Origin: Amoebidium appalachense
Taxonomy: Eukaryota; Ichthyosporea
DNA length: 64,000 nt
Direction: 5' to 3'
NCBI GenBank assembly: GCA_963693365.1
Contig: CAVNZM010000001.1
Coordinates: 1,054,001 to 1,118,000 of the forward strand
Both the position numbers and the translations under genes were made by a program. Positions 35,630 to 46,565 of the stretch are shown piece by piece (positions within the stretch are counted from its first letter, which is position 1; every line of letters begins with the position of its first letter). A model generated the notes under the pieces. It saw nothing but the letters and a program-made list of their open reading frames with translations, was not told where the DNA came from and did no database searches.

Positions 35630-37309
35630 TCACAACGACAGCACGTCTGCAAGCCATAGGTCCAATGTGGCACGGCTCAGGTAAAGTGGGAAGGCCAGCT
35701 TGGACCAGGCACCGAAATGAGTGGCATCTCCACTACCCTCCGGTCGGCCCTGGGACCAGTGGTAGGTGTCAATGACCTTGAAGCCGTAACTTATTACCAG
35801 TTGCTCGATTTGTTGGTTCCACTGGCGGACCCTCTCTGGGATGCGATAGTAAGATGTGGACGGTGTGGACGGCATGGCTAACCAGTAGGCTTTTCCATTC
35901 GCCAGCACGTGGTGGCACTCTCTCACCAGGGGTTCAAGAATGCACGTGCGTATCTCGGAGAGTGTCACGTCTGCCGTCCGATAGAACACGGACCACAGTC
36001 CATGGCTCACAATTATTGTGTCTGTCTCCGAGCAACGCTGTTCAGTGTTATTTATAACGGGAAGGGGACATGTGTTGCCAAAGAACTTGTATTGAAGCTG
36101 AGGGGCCCCTGGCCGCATGGGGGTGACAGGCCGGTGGTCTTGGGACTTCTCCACACTGCCCCATTCGAAAGGTGATTCTGGTTGACTCAAAAGCAGAGCT
36201 AGGTCGTAGTAGAACTCTCGTGTGATGGAATCACCAAGGATAAGAATGTTCGACACATCGGCTCTTTGCAGGGCAGCAATGACACTTTCGGCAGACAGTT
36301 GTCGTTTGCTCAATGCCGTGGCCCGCGGGGAGCACAAACCTCCTATGGCGGGCACCCACACGAATGGGTCTAGCCAAAATCCGTCGGCAAGGGTGGTTGC
36401 AAACATGCCGGCAAGCCGAGGTGGCAAGTTACCCTTCTTGAACCAGACGCCCTCACTCAAGCCGCTGTAGTTGCAGACAGGTAGGGAAGCGCTCGAGACT
36501 CTGCCGGGACTTACGCTCATTGGAACAACGGCGAGGGTACCGTTCCTGCGAGTGCGATAGGACGGGTTGTCCGGGGGGCAGCCTTGACAGGGGGCAACGA
36601 GATGGGGTGTGGGTACATCCTTCATAAGCAAGCGGAAAACGAGTTTGTGTGCTCCTACCTCTGCGGGAATAAAAGACACGACATATTTCCTGCTGCATTG
36701 ATAAACGTTACGTTCATTTAATGTTGGCTCCTGGTCTTTCCAAGAATTTTGAGGAGTAATTAGTTCATCTCCGCCGTCAGTTTCCGTCGTGTTGACACAA
36801 ATAATCGGTCCTGGCACAACTGTGGCCACCTGCCGTGTGTTCTCTGATACCACCTTAATGTATAGCTCATCCTGCGTCCCAGGCTCCTGATTTTTGTTTG
36901 TAATTGAAAACTTGAAAATTTCCCCTACTTTGGGGCATGATGATGTGGAAGAAGGGAATTCTATGTGATAGTACATAGCAAGCTCGACGATTCCTCCGAT
37001 ATTCCATGGACATGGAGTTGCTTGCACTGGTGCTGCCCCGATCAGGTGAAATCGTGGGGTTATCGAAGTGTATCGTGTTGTCACGCCGGTTCGGAGAAGC
37101 AGGTAGGCGAGAACAAAGAGAATAAAAAGACGTGTAAATAGTCGCATTCGACTGCCCCCTAATTCAGGGACGAGGTCTTTACGCTTGGTGGTGCCCGGAG
37201 CATCATCTAGGCCCAACGTGCTCAGAACACGAGACATCGTGCCAAAAAAAAACACTAACAAAAGTGGTGTTCGTGTTTGACGTTTCTCTGGTCTACTTAT
37301 GCCGCGCAT
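35630..37309 (-). CDS. NXPE/PC-esterase-like type II membrane protein
   Basis: Unbroken ORF of 559 codons, stop TGA 35630-35632. Possible starts are M1 (37309), M25 (37237) and M55 just before the membrane segment; M25 or M55 is as likely as M1. Hydrophobic anchor at about 57-73 after basic residues suggests type II topology in the Golgi or plasma membrane. Residues about 105-235 look like an Ig-like or neurexophilin-type beta domain (YVVSFIPAEVGAHKLVFRL). A Cys-rich linker follows. From 350 an SGNH-type esterase: GDS at 359-361 (LILGDSITREFYYDL), SHG at 435-437, and D528-A-T-H531 as the likely Asp-His pair. NXPE proteins are about 545-560 residues, so the length fits. Possible role: acyl-ester transfer or hydrolysis on glycans; substrate unknown. 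Single exon. It lies in the only stretch mostly free of mobile elements. Confidence 0.65.
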   Translation of the reverse strand: MRGISRPEKRQTRTPLLLVFFFGTMSRVLSTLGLDDAPGTTKRKDLVPELGGSRMRLFTRLFILFVLAYLLLRTGVTTRYTSITPRFHLIGAAPVQATPCPWNIGGIVELAMYYHIEFPSSTSSCPKVGEIFKFSITNKNQEPGTQDELYIKVVSENTRQVATVVPGPIICVNTTETDGGDELITPQNSWKDQEPTLNERNVYQCSRKYVVSFIPAEVGAHKLVFRLLMKDVPTPHLVAPCQGCPPDNPSYRTRRNGTLAVVPMSVSPGRVSSASLPVCNYSGLSEGVWFKKGNLPPRLAGMFATTLADGFWLDPFVWVPAIGGLCSPRATALSKRQLSAESVIAALQRADVSNILILGDSITREFYYDLALLLSQPESPFEWGSVEKSQDHRPVTPMRPGAPQLQYKFFGNTCPLPVINNTEQRCSETDTIIVSHGLWSVFYRTADVTLSEIRTCILEPLVRECHHVLANGKAYWLAMPSTPSTSYYRIPERVRQWNQQIEQLVISYGFKVIDTYHWSQGRPEGSGDATHFGAWSKLAFPLYLSRATLDLWLADVLSL

Positions 37310-38999
37310 TCATACAGGAGTTCACTAGGTTGGAATATTTTTCAAACGTACCTAAGCAAACACTGGCACCAATGCAGGAGGTATTTACCTTTTCTACGGT
37401 TGCGGCTCCAAGTTCTGCAGCTGAACTCAGGGATCAAAATTCCTAACCAAAACTCGAGAATTTCCCAAACTTTGTTTCCGGCTTCCCAAAGTAACCCGTT
37501 CAGGGGAGGGCGGGGAGGGGGAGGGGGGCTGAGTTTGCGGGCTGTGAGTGGGTATTACAGTGGGTCACTGGTTGACTGGGGCAGGGGGGGCGAAGATGGG
37601 ATAGGGGAGGGGGTCCGTGTCTGTTTGTTTTATCGTTCACGCCCACTATTTTCCCAAACGCGCAATTTTCTAACTTCAAACAATTTGGACCCTACCCCAA
37701 AGTTGTAACAAACTTCAAACCCTGAATGAACGGTCGTTAATAAATAGCACACACCCCCCAGCCACGTATACGTGGGTGTGGTGTTTCCGATTGGCATGCC
37801 GGCGCCGCGGCTTTTAAGCCACCACCCAAGTTTGGGCCCCCAATTTTTCAAAGACGGCGAAGATCTTGCAGGATGTATAAACTAGTCTCGGACACGCAGC
37901 AAATGATGAATGAACAATCATAAATACCCCAAAACTCTTGAAACATACCTATATAATAGAAGCATTATCAGGAATAGGACAGTAGCCTGTGCGCTAATAT
38001 CTTAACTTCCAGTAGGATAAAGCAATACAAAAAGTAATCTAATATTGAATTTCGAAACAATATATCCACATGTGCGTGTATGACATCAATTAATTGATTG
38101 TATTTCTACAAAATAGCTATATTGAATACTGAGGCCTCTACAGATGCGAAGCCCATCATGGGTTTTAGGTTTTTTTTGCCAGCTTTATATAGGGACAGCG
38201 GGGTTCTCACATCTGTAAAGGAATGATTCTAGACTCAGTAAACCGGAGTATCGGAAAACCGTGGCTCCACATATGCAAACTTCCGAGTTTGGGGGGTTGG
38301 CCCAGCACTTAAGTGCGCCAATAGCTGGGATCGGCCAACGGACTGGGGTAAAACGAGCAACACTGTGAGGTGCAGTAGGTGCAGTAAAAGTCATTGGTAA
38401 ACAAGTAACAACAGAAAAGGCCCCGATGGTGCATTTTTGTGTGCTGTCATGCAAAGTGCAAAATCGCTGTTTTTTTTTCGGAAAAAGTGATCATATGGTT
38501 TTTCTGGCACTCCTGAAAAGAAACAAGAAGCCAGCGCTTTTCAGGGATTGTGGGGTTTTGACTGCGATACCCGTTTTACATAAAACGCAATCGTTTTGTT
38601 AAGAATTTCTAAATCATATTAACGGGGTTCGTCTCTTTTACGACTCGCACAAACCCCTTATATTATCCAATTTAACGACCTATTTCAGTTAATTCTGCAC
38701 GCCCTTAGCAATTTTACATCCTGTGAGAAGAACAGGGCTTCATATTCCGCTGTGGAGTGCCAAAAGAACGACTTGGCCACCTTTTACCTGGGAAAACATC
38801 CATTTTTGTATGAAAAAGCACCAAAATACACTATTACCTACTTCACTGCTACGAAAAACCATTACAGCACCTCATGACACCGTTACTCGTTTTGACCCCT
38901 GGGCTTAATCGTAATACGACGATTTTGGGTCGTAATTCAACCTATGCCCCTGGCGCTTTTGAAACTCGCGATCGGGGTGTGCGATTTGTGATTCAGTTG
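37310..38999. other. unassigned sequence upstream of the NXPE-like gene
   Basis: 1.7 kb without a recognised repeat or gene. G-rich stretch at about 37501-37615. Short ORFs (for example 38185-38454 reverse, 89 codons) have no motif. The part next to 37310 should include the promoter of the reverse-strand gene; I see no clear TATA box. Confidence 0.5.
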
Positions 39000-39007
39000 C
39001 ACACTGA

Positions 39008-39159
39008 GGGGTGTCATATACTACGATGGCGCTAATTGTTGCCTAGCAAGTACATATGTCACTAGCTGCATTTGATTGGCTGCGCTGGAAAACGCAGTAG
39101 GCCGTCGAGTGTGTTTGGGCCCCCGGCAGTGTCCACCCAATAAAAAGTGTGTAAACCCC
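39008..39159 (+). mobile_element. 5'-truncated LINE P insertion
   Basis: Matches the last 150 bp of LINE P (18480-18633) including the end GTGTGTAAACCCC. Flanked by ACACTGA at 39001-39007 and 39160-39166, with one more C possible, a target duplication typical of LINE insertion. No coding sequence. Confidence 0.93.
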
Positions 39160-39203
39160 ACACTGATCAGGTAGCGGAGTGAAGTACCCATCCTGCAGCT
39201 GAG

Positions 39204-39363
39204 TGTCGTATCCTAAACGTTAACTGTATGTACTAAGAGATGCGGCAATCTTTTAAGTGTACACACACGAAAAGGAACGAACGTGTACGAAAAACGGCAA
39301 AGTTTATTCTAGGCCAGGCTCCGACGGGCAACCTGAGATCCAAACGGAACCAAGCTAAGTCAC
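39204..39363 (-). mobile_element. Ty3 chromovirus LTR fragment (reverse)
   Basis: Reverse complement of about 29510-29657, beginning TGTCGTATCC, which is the inverted LTR end. It carries GTTTATTC, the reverse of the poly(A) signal. It is cut at 39364 by LINE M. Confidence 0.8.
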
Positions 39364-39550
39364 AACGGGGTTTACGCTGTTTACTCGAGGAGAGACCAGT
39401 CTCAGGTATGGGGGGGTTTTGCTCGGAATATCCCCTCAGCGGTATACCATGATCACGTACATAGATGTCGGGTGATGACTATATATCAGGGTTTACTTTC
39501 TCTACGAGACACCATAAAGACTAAGAAAAGTCAATTAGTTGGGGTTCCCC

Positions 39551-39602
<52 letters not shown>

Positions 39603-39705
39603 GGGGGGGCTCCCCTGGGACACTCGGTATCAGCTGGTTGTGTGTATGTGTGTGTGTGTGTGTGTTTGTGTGTGGTGTGTGTGTGTGTGTGTGTGTGTGC
39701 GTGCT

Positions 39706-40113
39706 CTAGAATTTTGTAGTGATGTGTTTCTCAAGCCAATCAATACATCTAATAAACAGGTCGTCGTTACGCCTGTTTAGTATAAAATCAAGGATGTTGT
39801 ATTTTACAGGCAGGCTATCTTTCTGGGTGTCTGTTGTGAATGTGACGTGTGTGTGTTGCGGTATTATGTCGTCTATCAAATTACATTTGGCGATACATGA
39901 CCGTTTAAGCTGGTGTGCGTGTGTGTTGTTTTGGCATGCAAACGATGCCACCTTATACTTATTAGATCTCCACTGTATACTAGTAGCATGTGTACAGTAA
40001 AAGCGTGGTAATTGATCAATAATACCATCAGCTAGAGAAAGACCAGTTCTACAGGAAGGTAATATGTGTTTAGGCGTTATACATTTGCGAGTGCCATATT
40101 TTGCAATATGGTT
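39706..40113 (-). pseudogene. LINE M ORF2 C-terminal fragment
   Basis: About 136 codons homologous to 11928-12340 of copy 1, including KCITPKHILPSCRTGLSLAD and FIRCIDWLEKHITT. Only the C-terminal domain of the ORF2 protein, no catalytic residues. Confidence 0.8.
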
Positions 40114-40123
40114 AAGGCGGTCA

Positions 40124-40692
40124 AGGGGGGCGGGTAGGTGCAATGGTAAGATCTTTGTGTGTCAAGCTCAAAGTCGCAGGATCGATCCTGGTTACTTCCG
40201 ATTTTTCTGCCTCGACGGTCCATCGGTCTGGCCGCCCCCTAGAAGTCATCACCCCAGACCACGTCAAGCAACACCACCAATTTGTTATCATCCGGCCGCA
40301 AGACATGACGTCATGAACAGCACCGGCCCTCTGACGTCGACGGCGCGCCGCTTGGGCATCCCAGCCCAACGTTCAAGTGGGAGACCAATCCGAGTCACTG
40401 GCCACGGTTCGGGTCAGCGTCCTGGGCATGAGGTCTTCCCCTTTCAAGTCTTTATGTTTGTGTATGTGTCCCAGGTCGCTCCCGGCTGGTGTTGTTAAAG
40501 TGAGCTGTGCTCACTTCCCCACTAGCGTTGCTGCGGCTAGAACCGTGGGATAAGGCGTAACTAAAAATAGTGCCAGTTGGGGTCAGACTTATGAGTGTGC
40601 TATACAGTACGATCTGTGTCTAGGCGGAAGACGGTAAGCTCCCCTGAGGCAGTGCCTCGCTGGGAGTGAAACGGGATAAAATAAAAATAGTA
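40124..40692 (+). mobile_element. SINE2, tRNA-derived, inserted in LINE M
   Basis: 569 bp flanked by the 10-bp target duplication AAGGCGGTCA (40114-40123 and 40693-40702). The 5' end has pol III promoter-like boxes: A box TAGGTGCAATGG at 40135-40146 and B box GGATCGATCC at 40179-40188. The 3' end is A-rich (ATAAAATAAAAATAGT). Hairpin GTGAGC-TGT-GCTCAC near 40500. Its 3' half is repeated at 41465-41523 and 47274-47485 by tandem duplication. It is long for a SINE, so it may be composite. Confidence 0.8.
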
Positions 40693-41464
40693 AAGGCGGT
40701 CATTATATATAAAACGACAACCCCCTCCCCCTCCCCCCCCCCCCCCCATCCAAGCGGACTGGTTCATGAACCAACTGTTGTAATACCTAGTATTTACATG
40801 TGGTAAGATCTTATCAGTTTGTGTTATGTTTCAGTTCATATGCTTAGTGTATATGCCACACTCCTATTATGTAAAGTGTAGCATCGATCTCCGATATGCT
40901 TGTATACTTGTAATCGTGTTGTATCGGCTTTAATCGTGTGTTGTAATATCGATTAGAATATTTATATGTGTGTACACGGATCCACCCACTCAGGGAGAGA
41001 CGTGTACATGTTCGTGTGTATGTAAATATCTCTGGTTATAGTTATGCTATTACTATCTTGTTTGTTGATCTGTGCTCTCTTTTCCTTCCTCTTTCTCCTT
41101 CCTTATTTTCTTTTCTTTCTCTCCTTGTCTTCATGTGTATAATCGTATTTCTTTTCTACTAATATATGTAAGGTAGATTTGTGTTACTTAATACGTGTTC
41201 ATTGGACGGTAACACACTTACGCTACACTTAGAATAGCATGTGTGTTTAGACTTCATTAATTTACTTTAGTTTTCATGTGTTGCCGGGCTTTAACCAATC
41301 ATCAAGGTTAAGTGTGATATGTCTGAGTCTTTGCAGTATGTCATAGGTTAGAACTTCCTTGATGATGACACGAGTTGATCTTAACTAGTGTCTGTGTCCT
41401 ATCGTGTACGTCTCCGCGTACCGGATCTCTCTGAAAGCAATTGGTTCTTAGTGAGGTCTTCCCC
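40425..41464 (+). repeat. tandem duplication of about 1.04 kb, first unit
   Basis: The sequence from GGCATGAGGTC at 40425 through the SINE2 3' half, the LINE M scrap, a C run and the first 679 bp of LTR B recurs from 41465 (offset exactly 1040 before the copia A-2 insertion). The join at 41454-41464 has GAGGTCTTCCCC on both sides. The second unit continues after copia A-2 at 47279 and runs on into the rest of LTR B. Confidence 0.88.
40776..41454 (+). repeat. LTR B, truncated at the duplication join
   Basis: First 679 bp of LTR B. It shares private variants (TAATACCTAG, GTGTATATGCC) with the LTR at 47569, as expected if both come from one duplication. Confidence 0.88.
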
Positions 41465-41518
41465 GGCATGAGGTCTTCCCCTTTCAAGTCTTTATGTTTG
41501 TGTATGTGTCCCAGGTCG

Positions 41519-41523
41519 CTCCC
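41519..41523. other. target-site duplication of copia A-2 (left)
   Basis: CTCCC, repeated at 47274-47278. The uninterrupted site is visible in the first tandem unit at 40479-40483. Confidence 0.95.
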
Positions 41524-42231
41524 TGTCATCTTCACTTAATTCTCAGCAAGACTTAGAAGTTGAGTTTGGTATTTATTTATTAGTTGTTGTAGTTTGTTTC
41601 CTTTTCCTTTCTTCATTTCTTTCTTTCTTTTCCGTTTCCGTGTACACGACATCTTAGATCTGTGTACGTATCGACATACTTAGCTCGCGCACACGTATTG
41701 TCGTTTGCGTCAAAATCTATATATGTCATCCAATCATATCTCGTTTGTATTTTCCCAAATATAGTAACTTACATTCCTTTCTCATTCCTTTCCCACGACG
41801 TAGCATTGTGCTATGTTCTTCAACTATTAGGAAAAATTATATTTAGACGTGTTATGATAAGAACATGTATAAATATATGTTATGAATTAATAGTTACATA
41901 AGTGGTTTCATTTTATTAAATGTTTCCGTGCTTTTATTAGAAGTTTCTTTCATTAGAGGATTGAGTTTTATATTCTAAATGTCGACAGACATTTTATTCG
42001 ATATATTTTACACTCATAGTTTTCATTCTTTTGATTGGTTTATCGTTTCACATTCCCAAGTATAAAAGGGACCTCATCTTGAAATAAATCACAAGCAGTC
42101 GTATTCACTTCCTATGGTTCCAGAAATCGTTCCTCCTCTCCGGTTGTGTTTTTCCCGTGTGTCTTTGTGTTGTGTTTTACATAACACCCATCTGTGCTCT
42201 CTGCTTCTCCGTTTACCCACACAAAATAACA
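41524..42231 (+). repeat. 5' LTR of copia A-2
   Basis: 708 bp with TATAAAAG at 42061-42068 and AATAAA at 42083-42088. GGTTTACGGCCCC follows as the likely primer site. Confidence 0.95.
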
Positions 42232-42307
42232 GGTTTACGGCCCCTTTGCACGCTAACACACAATCTCGCTACAACCGCGAAAATCTCTCAGTCTTACTGC
42301 TTCAATC

Positions 42308-45300
42308 ATGACTGACAAACCGTCGTATATCATCCTTCCAATATGGAATCCGTCCGAGAAACGAGACGAGAAACGTCTTAATTATTTCGAGTGGGAGCCA
42401 CTCATTCACCGGTTCATTAGAACCACCATTGCCGAGAAATTCGTTGACGCTATCAAGAGGCCACAGTGGGTTGACGGCGCTGAAGCCAACCAGTGGCTAG
42501 GCTACACCACCAAGGACTCCTACAAGAAAGCTTCCGACGTCCTCGACCAGATCCTCAACCAGTCCGTCCACCCGACCGAGCTCTACGACTCCGGCCGGAT
42601 GCAAGACGGTGTCCACGGTGGTGAAGTCTTCCACAACCTACGTATGGCGTATGTAGCAGAGAAGGAGGCCCGAGTCACCCAGATTCAAGTCACCTTCGAG
42701 GAGCTTGAACTACGAGACTACCCCAACGTCACAGCATACCTCACCCGTCTCCAACGTCTGGCTACGACACTTGCCTGCCTCGACGAACCCGTCCAGCACA
42801 AGGATGTCGTACGTAAGTTCTTCCTCCACATCCGGAAGAACACAGCCCTGGTCTGCCCCGACATTGAACGTCTCTGCTCCGACTACTGGATGAACAACAA
42901 GGCCTACCCGTCCTTCAACATGCTCATCAGTGACATCCGAGGAGCTGAAATCCGTGCCGGCCTCATCGACGCAGGCACAGGTGCAACCGTCAACAACCGT
43001 CCCCTCCGTGCACTCCAGAGCAGAGTGCTTCCCCCCGGTGACCTCCGTAACCGTATTCCTCGACGTGAGCATACACCTCACCGTTCCCCGTCCCGTTCCC
43101 GTGATCCTCGTCCTCCCTCCAAGTCACCCGGCCCCCGTTTAACTTCCCCTTACCACCGTGGTAACAGGGACAACCGTAACCGACAGCACAACACCAACAG
43201 TGTGAAGTGTTCCTACTGCCATGAGCCCCACCACATCACAGCATGCCCGGAGCCTGGCTGCACAGTTGCTCGTCGTGCCAAGCAGGAGAAAGGTGACAAG
43301 AGTGTGAAATTTGCACTCATCTCCTCCACCGGCACACCTGACAGTAACGACCCCGTCTGGGACAGTGCTTGTAATGCACACATCTGCCCCATCAAGGAGT
43401 ATTTCTCCTCCCTTACCCCGTGTCCTCCCACCCCCATTCACGGCCTCGGCACAGTCAATGCCAAACAACGTGGCATCATCAACATGACACTGCACTACAA
43501 CGGCCACCCAACACCGTGCAGCATCAATGCTTACTACGTACCCGAGGCACCGTCTTTCCTCGTGTCTACCTCCATGGCATCAGCTGCCGGCCTCCTAGGT
43601 CATTGTGACGATACAGACAACCACCCGTCGTTCCTCTACAGCCGTAATGGTGACATTATTACAGATCTCACCCCCCTCGACGGTCTCTACTACATCACTG
43701 ACTATGTGATTGAGACTCCTAAACACCCGGGGGTCCAAGCCTACACAGCAAGGACTCAACCACCCGACGACCTCACCCTTTGGCACAACCGTCTCGGCCA
43801 CCGTGCCCTCTCCACCGTCACCAGGATGGCCAAGGATGAGCTTGTCATCGGCATGCCCCCCTCCCTCAAGTCACCCGACAACAGTGACTGCTTCGGCTGC
43901 ATGTCTGGCAAGACCACCAAGGCCCCCTTTCCCGGCACCCGTTCCAAGTTCACCATTCCCGGTGCTAAGTGGCACCTGGACTTCTTCGAAGCTCCCTGTG
44001 CTTCCTACGGAGGCTACAAGGTTGCTCTGGTGTGTGTTTGTGATGCCACCGGTTACACCACCGTGTTCCCCCTTTACAACCGTGGTGAAACCCTCAGCCA
44101 CATTCAGTCTCTCGTTGAAACCATCGAACGTCAGACACCTGAGATCGTCACCCATCTTCGGTTTGACTCCGGCTCTGAGTTCACCTCCAAGGACACCGAG
44201 GCCTACTGCAAGCAGAAAGGCATCATCATGGAGTTTGCCCCCGTCGACACACCACAACACAATGGTGTTGTTGAACGGAAGATGAGAGAACTGCAAGAGA
44301 CAGTCCGTTGCTTCCTCCATGCCGACAAGGACCAACCTCTCTCTCCCAAGTTGTGGGTTGCTGCTCTCAAGCATACAAGCTACATCATCAACGTCACACC
44401 GTCATCTACTGCCAACGGCAACACTCCCTTCGAGGCCTTCCACGGCTTCAAACCCGACGTCTCCCAGCTCCACGTGTTCGGCTCCCCTGCCTATGTCCAT
44501 GTTCCCCGGTCAAAGAGGAACAAGCTGGCATCAACCGTCAGAGTCGGCACCTACGTCGGCTGGGACCTACCCTCCAAGGCACACAAGATCCTCGACCTTG
44601 CCAGCAACCAAATCAAGATCTGCCGTGATGTGATCTTCGACGAGTCGAAATTCACGGGCAGCACCAATCAGGTCTCCGTTCCCCCCAAACCCGATCTGCC
44701 GACATTGGACCCCCCCTCCGACGACGACGATGAAACTCCGTCTGTGGTCATCTCCCAACCGTCCTGGCACAACCAACCAGCCCCGGTTGTACCCGTGCCT
44801 CCCCCGAGCCCCCCCCCCACTGGCCAACAACCCTTGCTGCCGGCCCCCCCCGTTGCTGTGCATCAACCCGGCTACATGACTCCGGTTCGTCCTGGGTCCC
44901 CCACCTTCCACTCGGCCACGAGCAGCCCTGTGGACACCGATGCCCCCCTCACCACCGGTCCTATTCCTGGCTTCCATGCCCCTATCCCGGCCTCCACCAC
45001 CTACCCGGCCACCACCCCCCTCAAGGACCCCCCCAAGCCCAACCTTCGTCGGTCTACACGTCTCACCAAGACTCCAACGGCACTGGTCAGCATCGTAGCA
45101 CCGACCATCAACATTGACCAGCTCCCCAAGGGCATTCAAAAGCTTTGCAACGGTCCCAACGGTGATGCCGTCATAGCTGCCCTCACCTCCGAGTACCAAG
45201 CCTTCATCACCAAGGATGTCTTCACCATTGTTGATCCCCCCCCTGGTGCCAACATCATCAAGTTCAAGTGGATTGTGACTGAGAAAGTCCTCAACTCAGC

Positions 45301-46027
45301 CGGTGACACCAAGATCAAAGCTCGTGGTGTTGCAAAGGGCTTCACTCAAGTCTACGGTGTTGACTACGGTGACACCTCTTCCCCCGTGGTGATGTCCTCC
45401 TCCGTCCGTGCCCTCCTTGCCATCGGCTACCTCGGTAGATTCAGTGCCAACCCCACCAAACTTGCATGGGAATGTCTACTCCGTGTAGTTCGGTACCTCA
45501 TCGGCACTTCCAACCTCGGCCTTCACTACGACAAGTCTACTTCCGACGACAACACCCCCTTGCTGGAGTGTTATTCTGATGCTGACTTTGCCAACTGCCC
45601 CAACACCCGTCGTTCAACCACCGGATACGTCATCTTCTTCAAGGGCATACCCATCACATGGTATTCGAAGCTGCAGTCCATCACGGCAACATCCACCACC
45701 GAGGCTGAGCTTCTGGCCATCAATGCTGCTGTTCAAAACGTCATCTGGCACCGTGATCTCCTCCGTGAACTCGGCTACCCGATGACCGACCCCACCCCCG
45801 TCTACTGTGACAACCAGTCCACCATTGCCCTCCTGCACACCAACAGCATCAAGCACCGGACCAAACACATTGCAGTCCGTTACCACAACACGAAGGACTA
45901 CATCAAGAGTGGGGATGTGGTCGTCACCTACGTGTCCAGCAAAGACAACGTGGCTGACATCTTCACCAAGCCCCTGCCCGGGCCCTCCCACGAGCAACAC
46001 CGTGATTCACTCAGTCTTCGTGACTGA
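42308..46027 (+). CDS. copia A-2 Gag-protease-integrase-RNase H polyprotein (RT core missing)
   Basis: Single 1239-residue ORF from ATG 42308 to TGA 46025-46027. Gag 1-290; zinc knuckle C301, C304, H309, C313; protease DSA 352-354; integrase HHCC H493, H498, C528, C531 and D558, D620, E656; Pro-rich linker about 800-930; RT fingers (FKWIVTEKVLNSAGDTKIKA) to ALLAIG, then directly YLGRFSA, so palm motifs and YVDD are absent; RNase H with YSDADFAN, TTEAELLAIN, YCDNQSTIALL and RYHNTKDYI. The frame stays open across the deletion. It could supply Gag, protease and integrase but cannot copy RNA by itself. Confidence 0.93.
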   Translation: MTDKPSYIILPIWNPSEKRDEKRLNYFEWEPLIHRFIRTTIAEKFVDAIKRPQWVDGAEANQWLGYTTKDSYKKASDVLDQILNQSVHPTELYDSGRMQDGVHGGEVFHNLRMAYVAEKEARVTQIQVTFEELELRDYPNVTAYLTRLQRLATTLACLDEPVQHKDVVRKFFLHIRKNTALVCPDIERLCSDYWMNNKAYPSFNMLISDIRGAEIRAGLIDAGTGATVNNRPLRALQSRVLPPGDLRNRIPRREHTPHRSPSRSRDPRPPSKSPGPRLTSPYHRGNRDNRNRQHNTNSVKCSYCHEPHHITACPEPGCTVARRAKQEKGDKSVKFALISSTGTPDSNDPVWDSACNAHICPIKEYFSSLTPCPPTPIHGLGTVNAKQRGIINMTLHYNGHPTPCSINAYYVPEAPSFLVSTSMASAAGLLGHCDDTDNHPSFLYSRNGDIITDLTPLDGLYYITDYVIETPKHPGVQAYTARTQPPDDLTLWHNRLGHRALSTVTRMAKDELVIGMPPSLKSPDNSDCFGCMSGKTTKAPFPGTRSKFTIPGAKWHLDFFEAPCASYGGYKVALVCVCDATGYTTVFPLYNRGETLSHIQSLVETIERQTPEIVTHLRFDSGSEFTSKDTEAYCKQKGIIMEFAPVDTPQHNGVVERKMRELQETVRCFLHADKDQPLSPKLWVAALKHTSYIINVTPSSTANGNTPFEAFHGFKPDVSQLHVFGSPAYVHVPRSKRNKLASTVRVGTYVGWDLPSKAHKILDLASNQIKICRDVIFDESKFTGSTNQVSVPPKPDLPTLDPPSDDDDETPSVVISQPSWHNQPAPVVPVPPPSPPPTGQQPLLPAPPVAVHQPGYMTPVRPGSPTFHSATSSPVDTDAPLTTGPIPGFHAPIPASTTYPATTPLKDPPKPNLRRSTRLTKTPTALVSIVAPTINIDQLPKGIQKLCNGPNGDAVIAALTSEYQAFITKDVFTIVDPPPGANIIKFKWIVTEKVLNSAGDTKIKARGVAKGFTQVYGVDYGDTSSPVVMSSSVRALLAIGYLGRFSANPTKLAWECLLRVVRYLIGTSNLGLHYDKSTSDDNTPLLECYSDADFANCPNTRRSTTGYVIFFKGIPITWYSKLQSITATSTTEAELLAINAAVQNVIWHRDLLRELGYPMTDPTPVYCDNQSTIALLHTNSIKHRTKHIAVRYHNTKDYIKSGDVVVTYVSSKDNVADIFTKPLPGPSHEQHRDSLSLRD

Positions 46028-46028
46028 G

Positions 46029-46032
<4 letters not shown>

Positions 46033-46081
<49 letters not shown>
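46033..46081. repeat. C49 homopolymer after the copia A-2 stop
   Basis: 49 uninterrupted C starting five bases after the stop codon. Confidence 0.95.
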
Positions 46082-46084
<3 letters not shown>

Positions 46085-46565
46085 TCATCTACAGTGGTCT
46101 TCAAGTAGGTTGGGGCCCTGGCCAGTGGTCTACACATCACCGTGTAGAGACACCTCCCAACGAAAGTCTACTGCTGTCTTCATCGATCTTCAGTGTGTGC
46201 ATCTTCAGTGGGGATTTCTTCTCCACCATCCGTCGTTTATTTATATACCACCATATATATAATGTATTTATCATTAGCCACCAACACGTCACACATACAC
46301 TAGTTGTTTCTTCTATATATATTTATATATCACGTCATTGGCTACCGTCATCTTCCGAGTCTTCAGAGGCAACCGTCGTTGTGTGCTTCTTCCGTTTTGG
46401 TTTTCTTCCCCGGCTTACACCTTCAAGTCTTCTCCATTGTCTTCTCGAGTGGGGAAACTTGACTGTGACTTCACGGCACCTACTTCTACATGTGTGAAAG
46501 TCTTAACATCAACAGTCACATCAACAAACTTCACGAGAACCCAACTTCCAACCCTTGAGTGGGGA

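Larger units (their letters stand above)
39364..40717 (-). mobile_element. LINE M copy 2, 5' truncated, interrupted by SINE2
   Basis: In sense it ends at about 39364 with the LINE M terminus (reverse of CGGGGTTTACGCTG). Own sequence 39364-40123 and 40703-40717, with SINE2 between. It contains the C-terminal ORF2 codons (39706-40113), a TG array at 39638-39701 and the internal poly(A) as T30 followed by a long G run (39582-39609) in place of AAAGGGG. Confidence 0.85.

Noticed and set aside
38185-38454. 89-codon reverse ORF upstream of the NXPE-like gene
   Set aside because: No recognisable motif or start context, and no second copy in the window.
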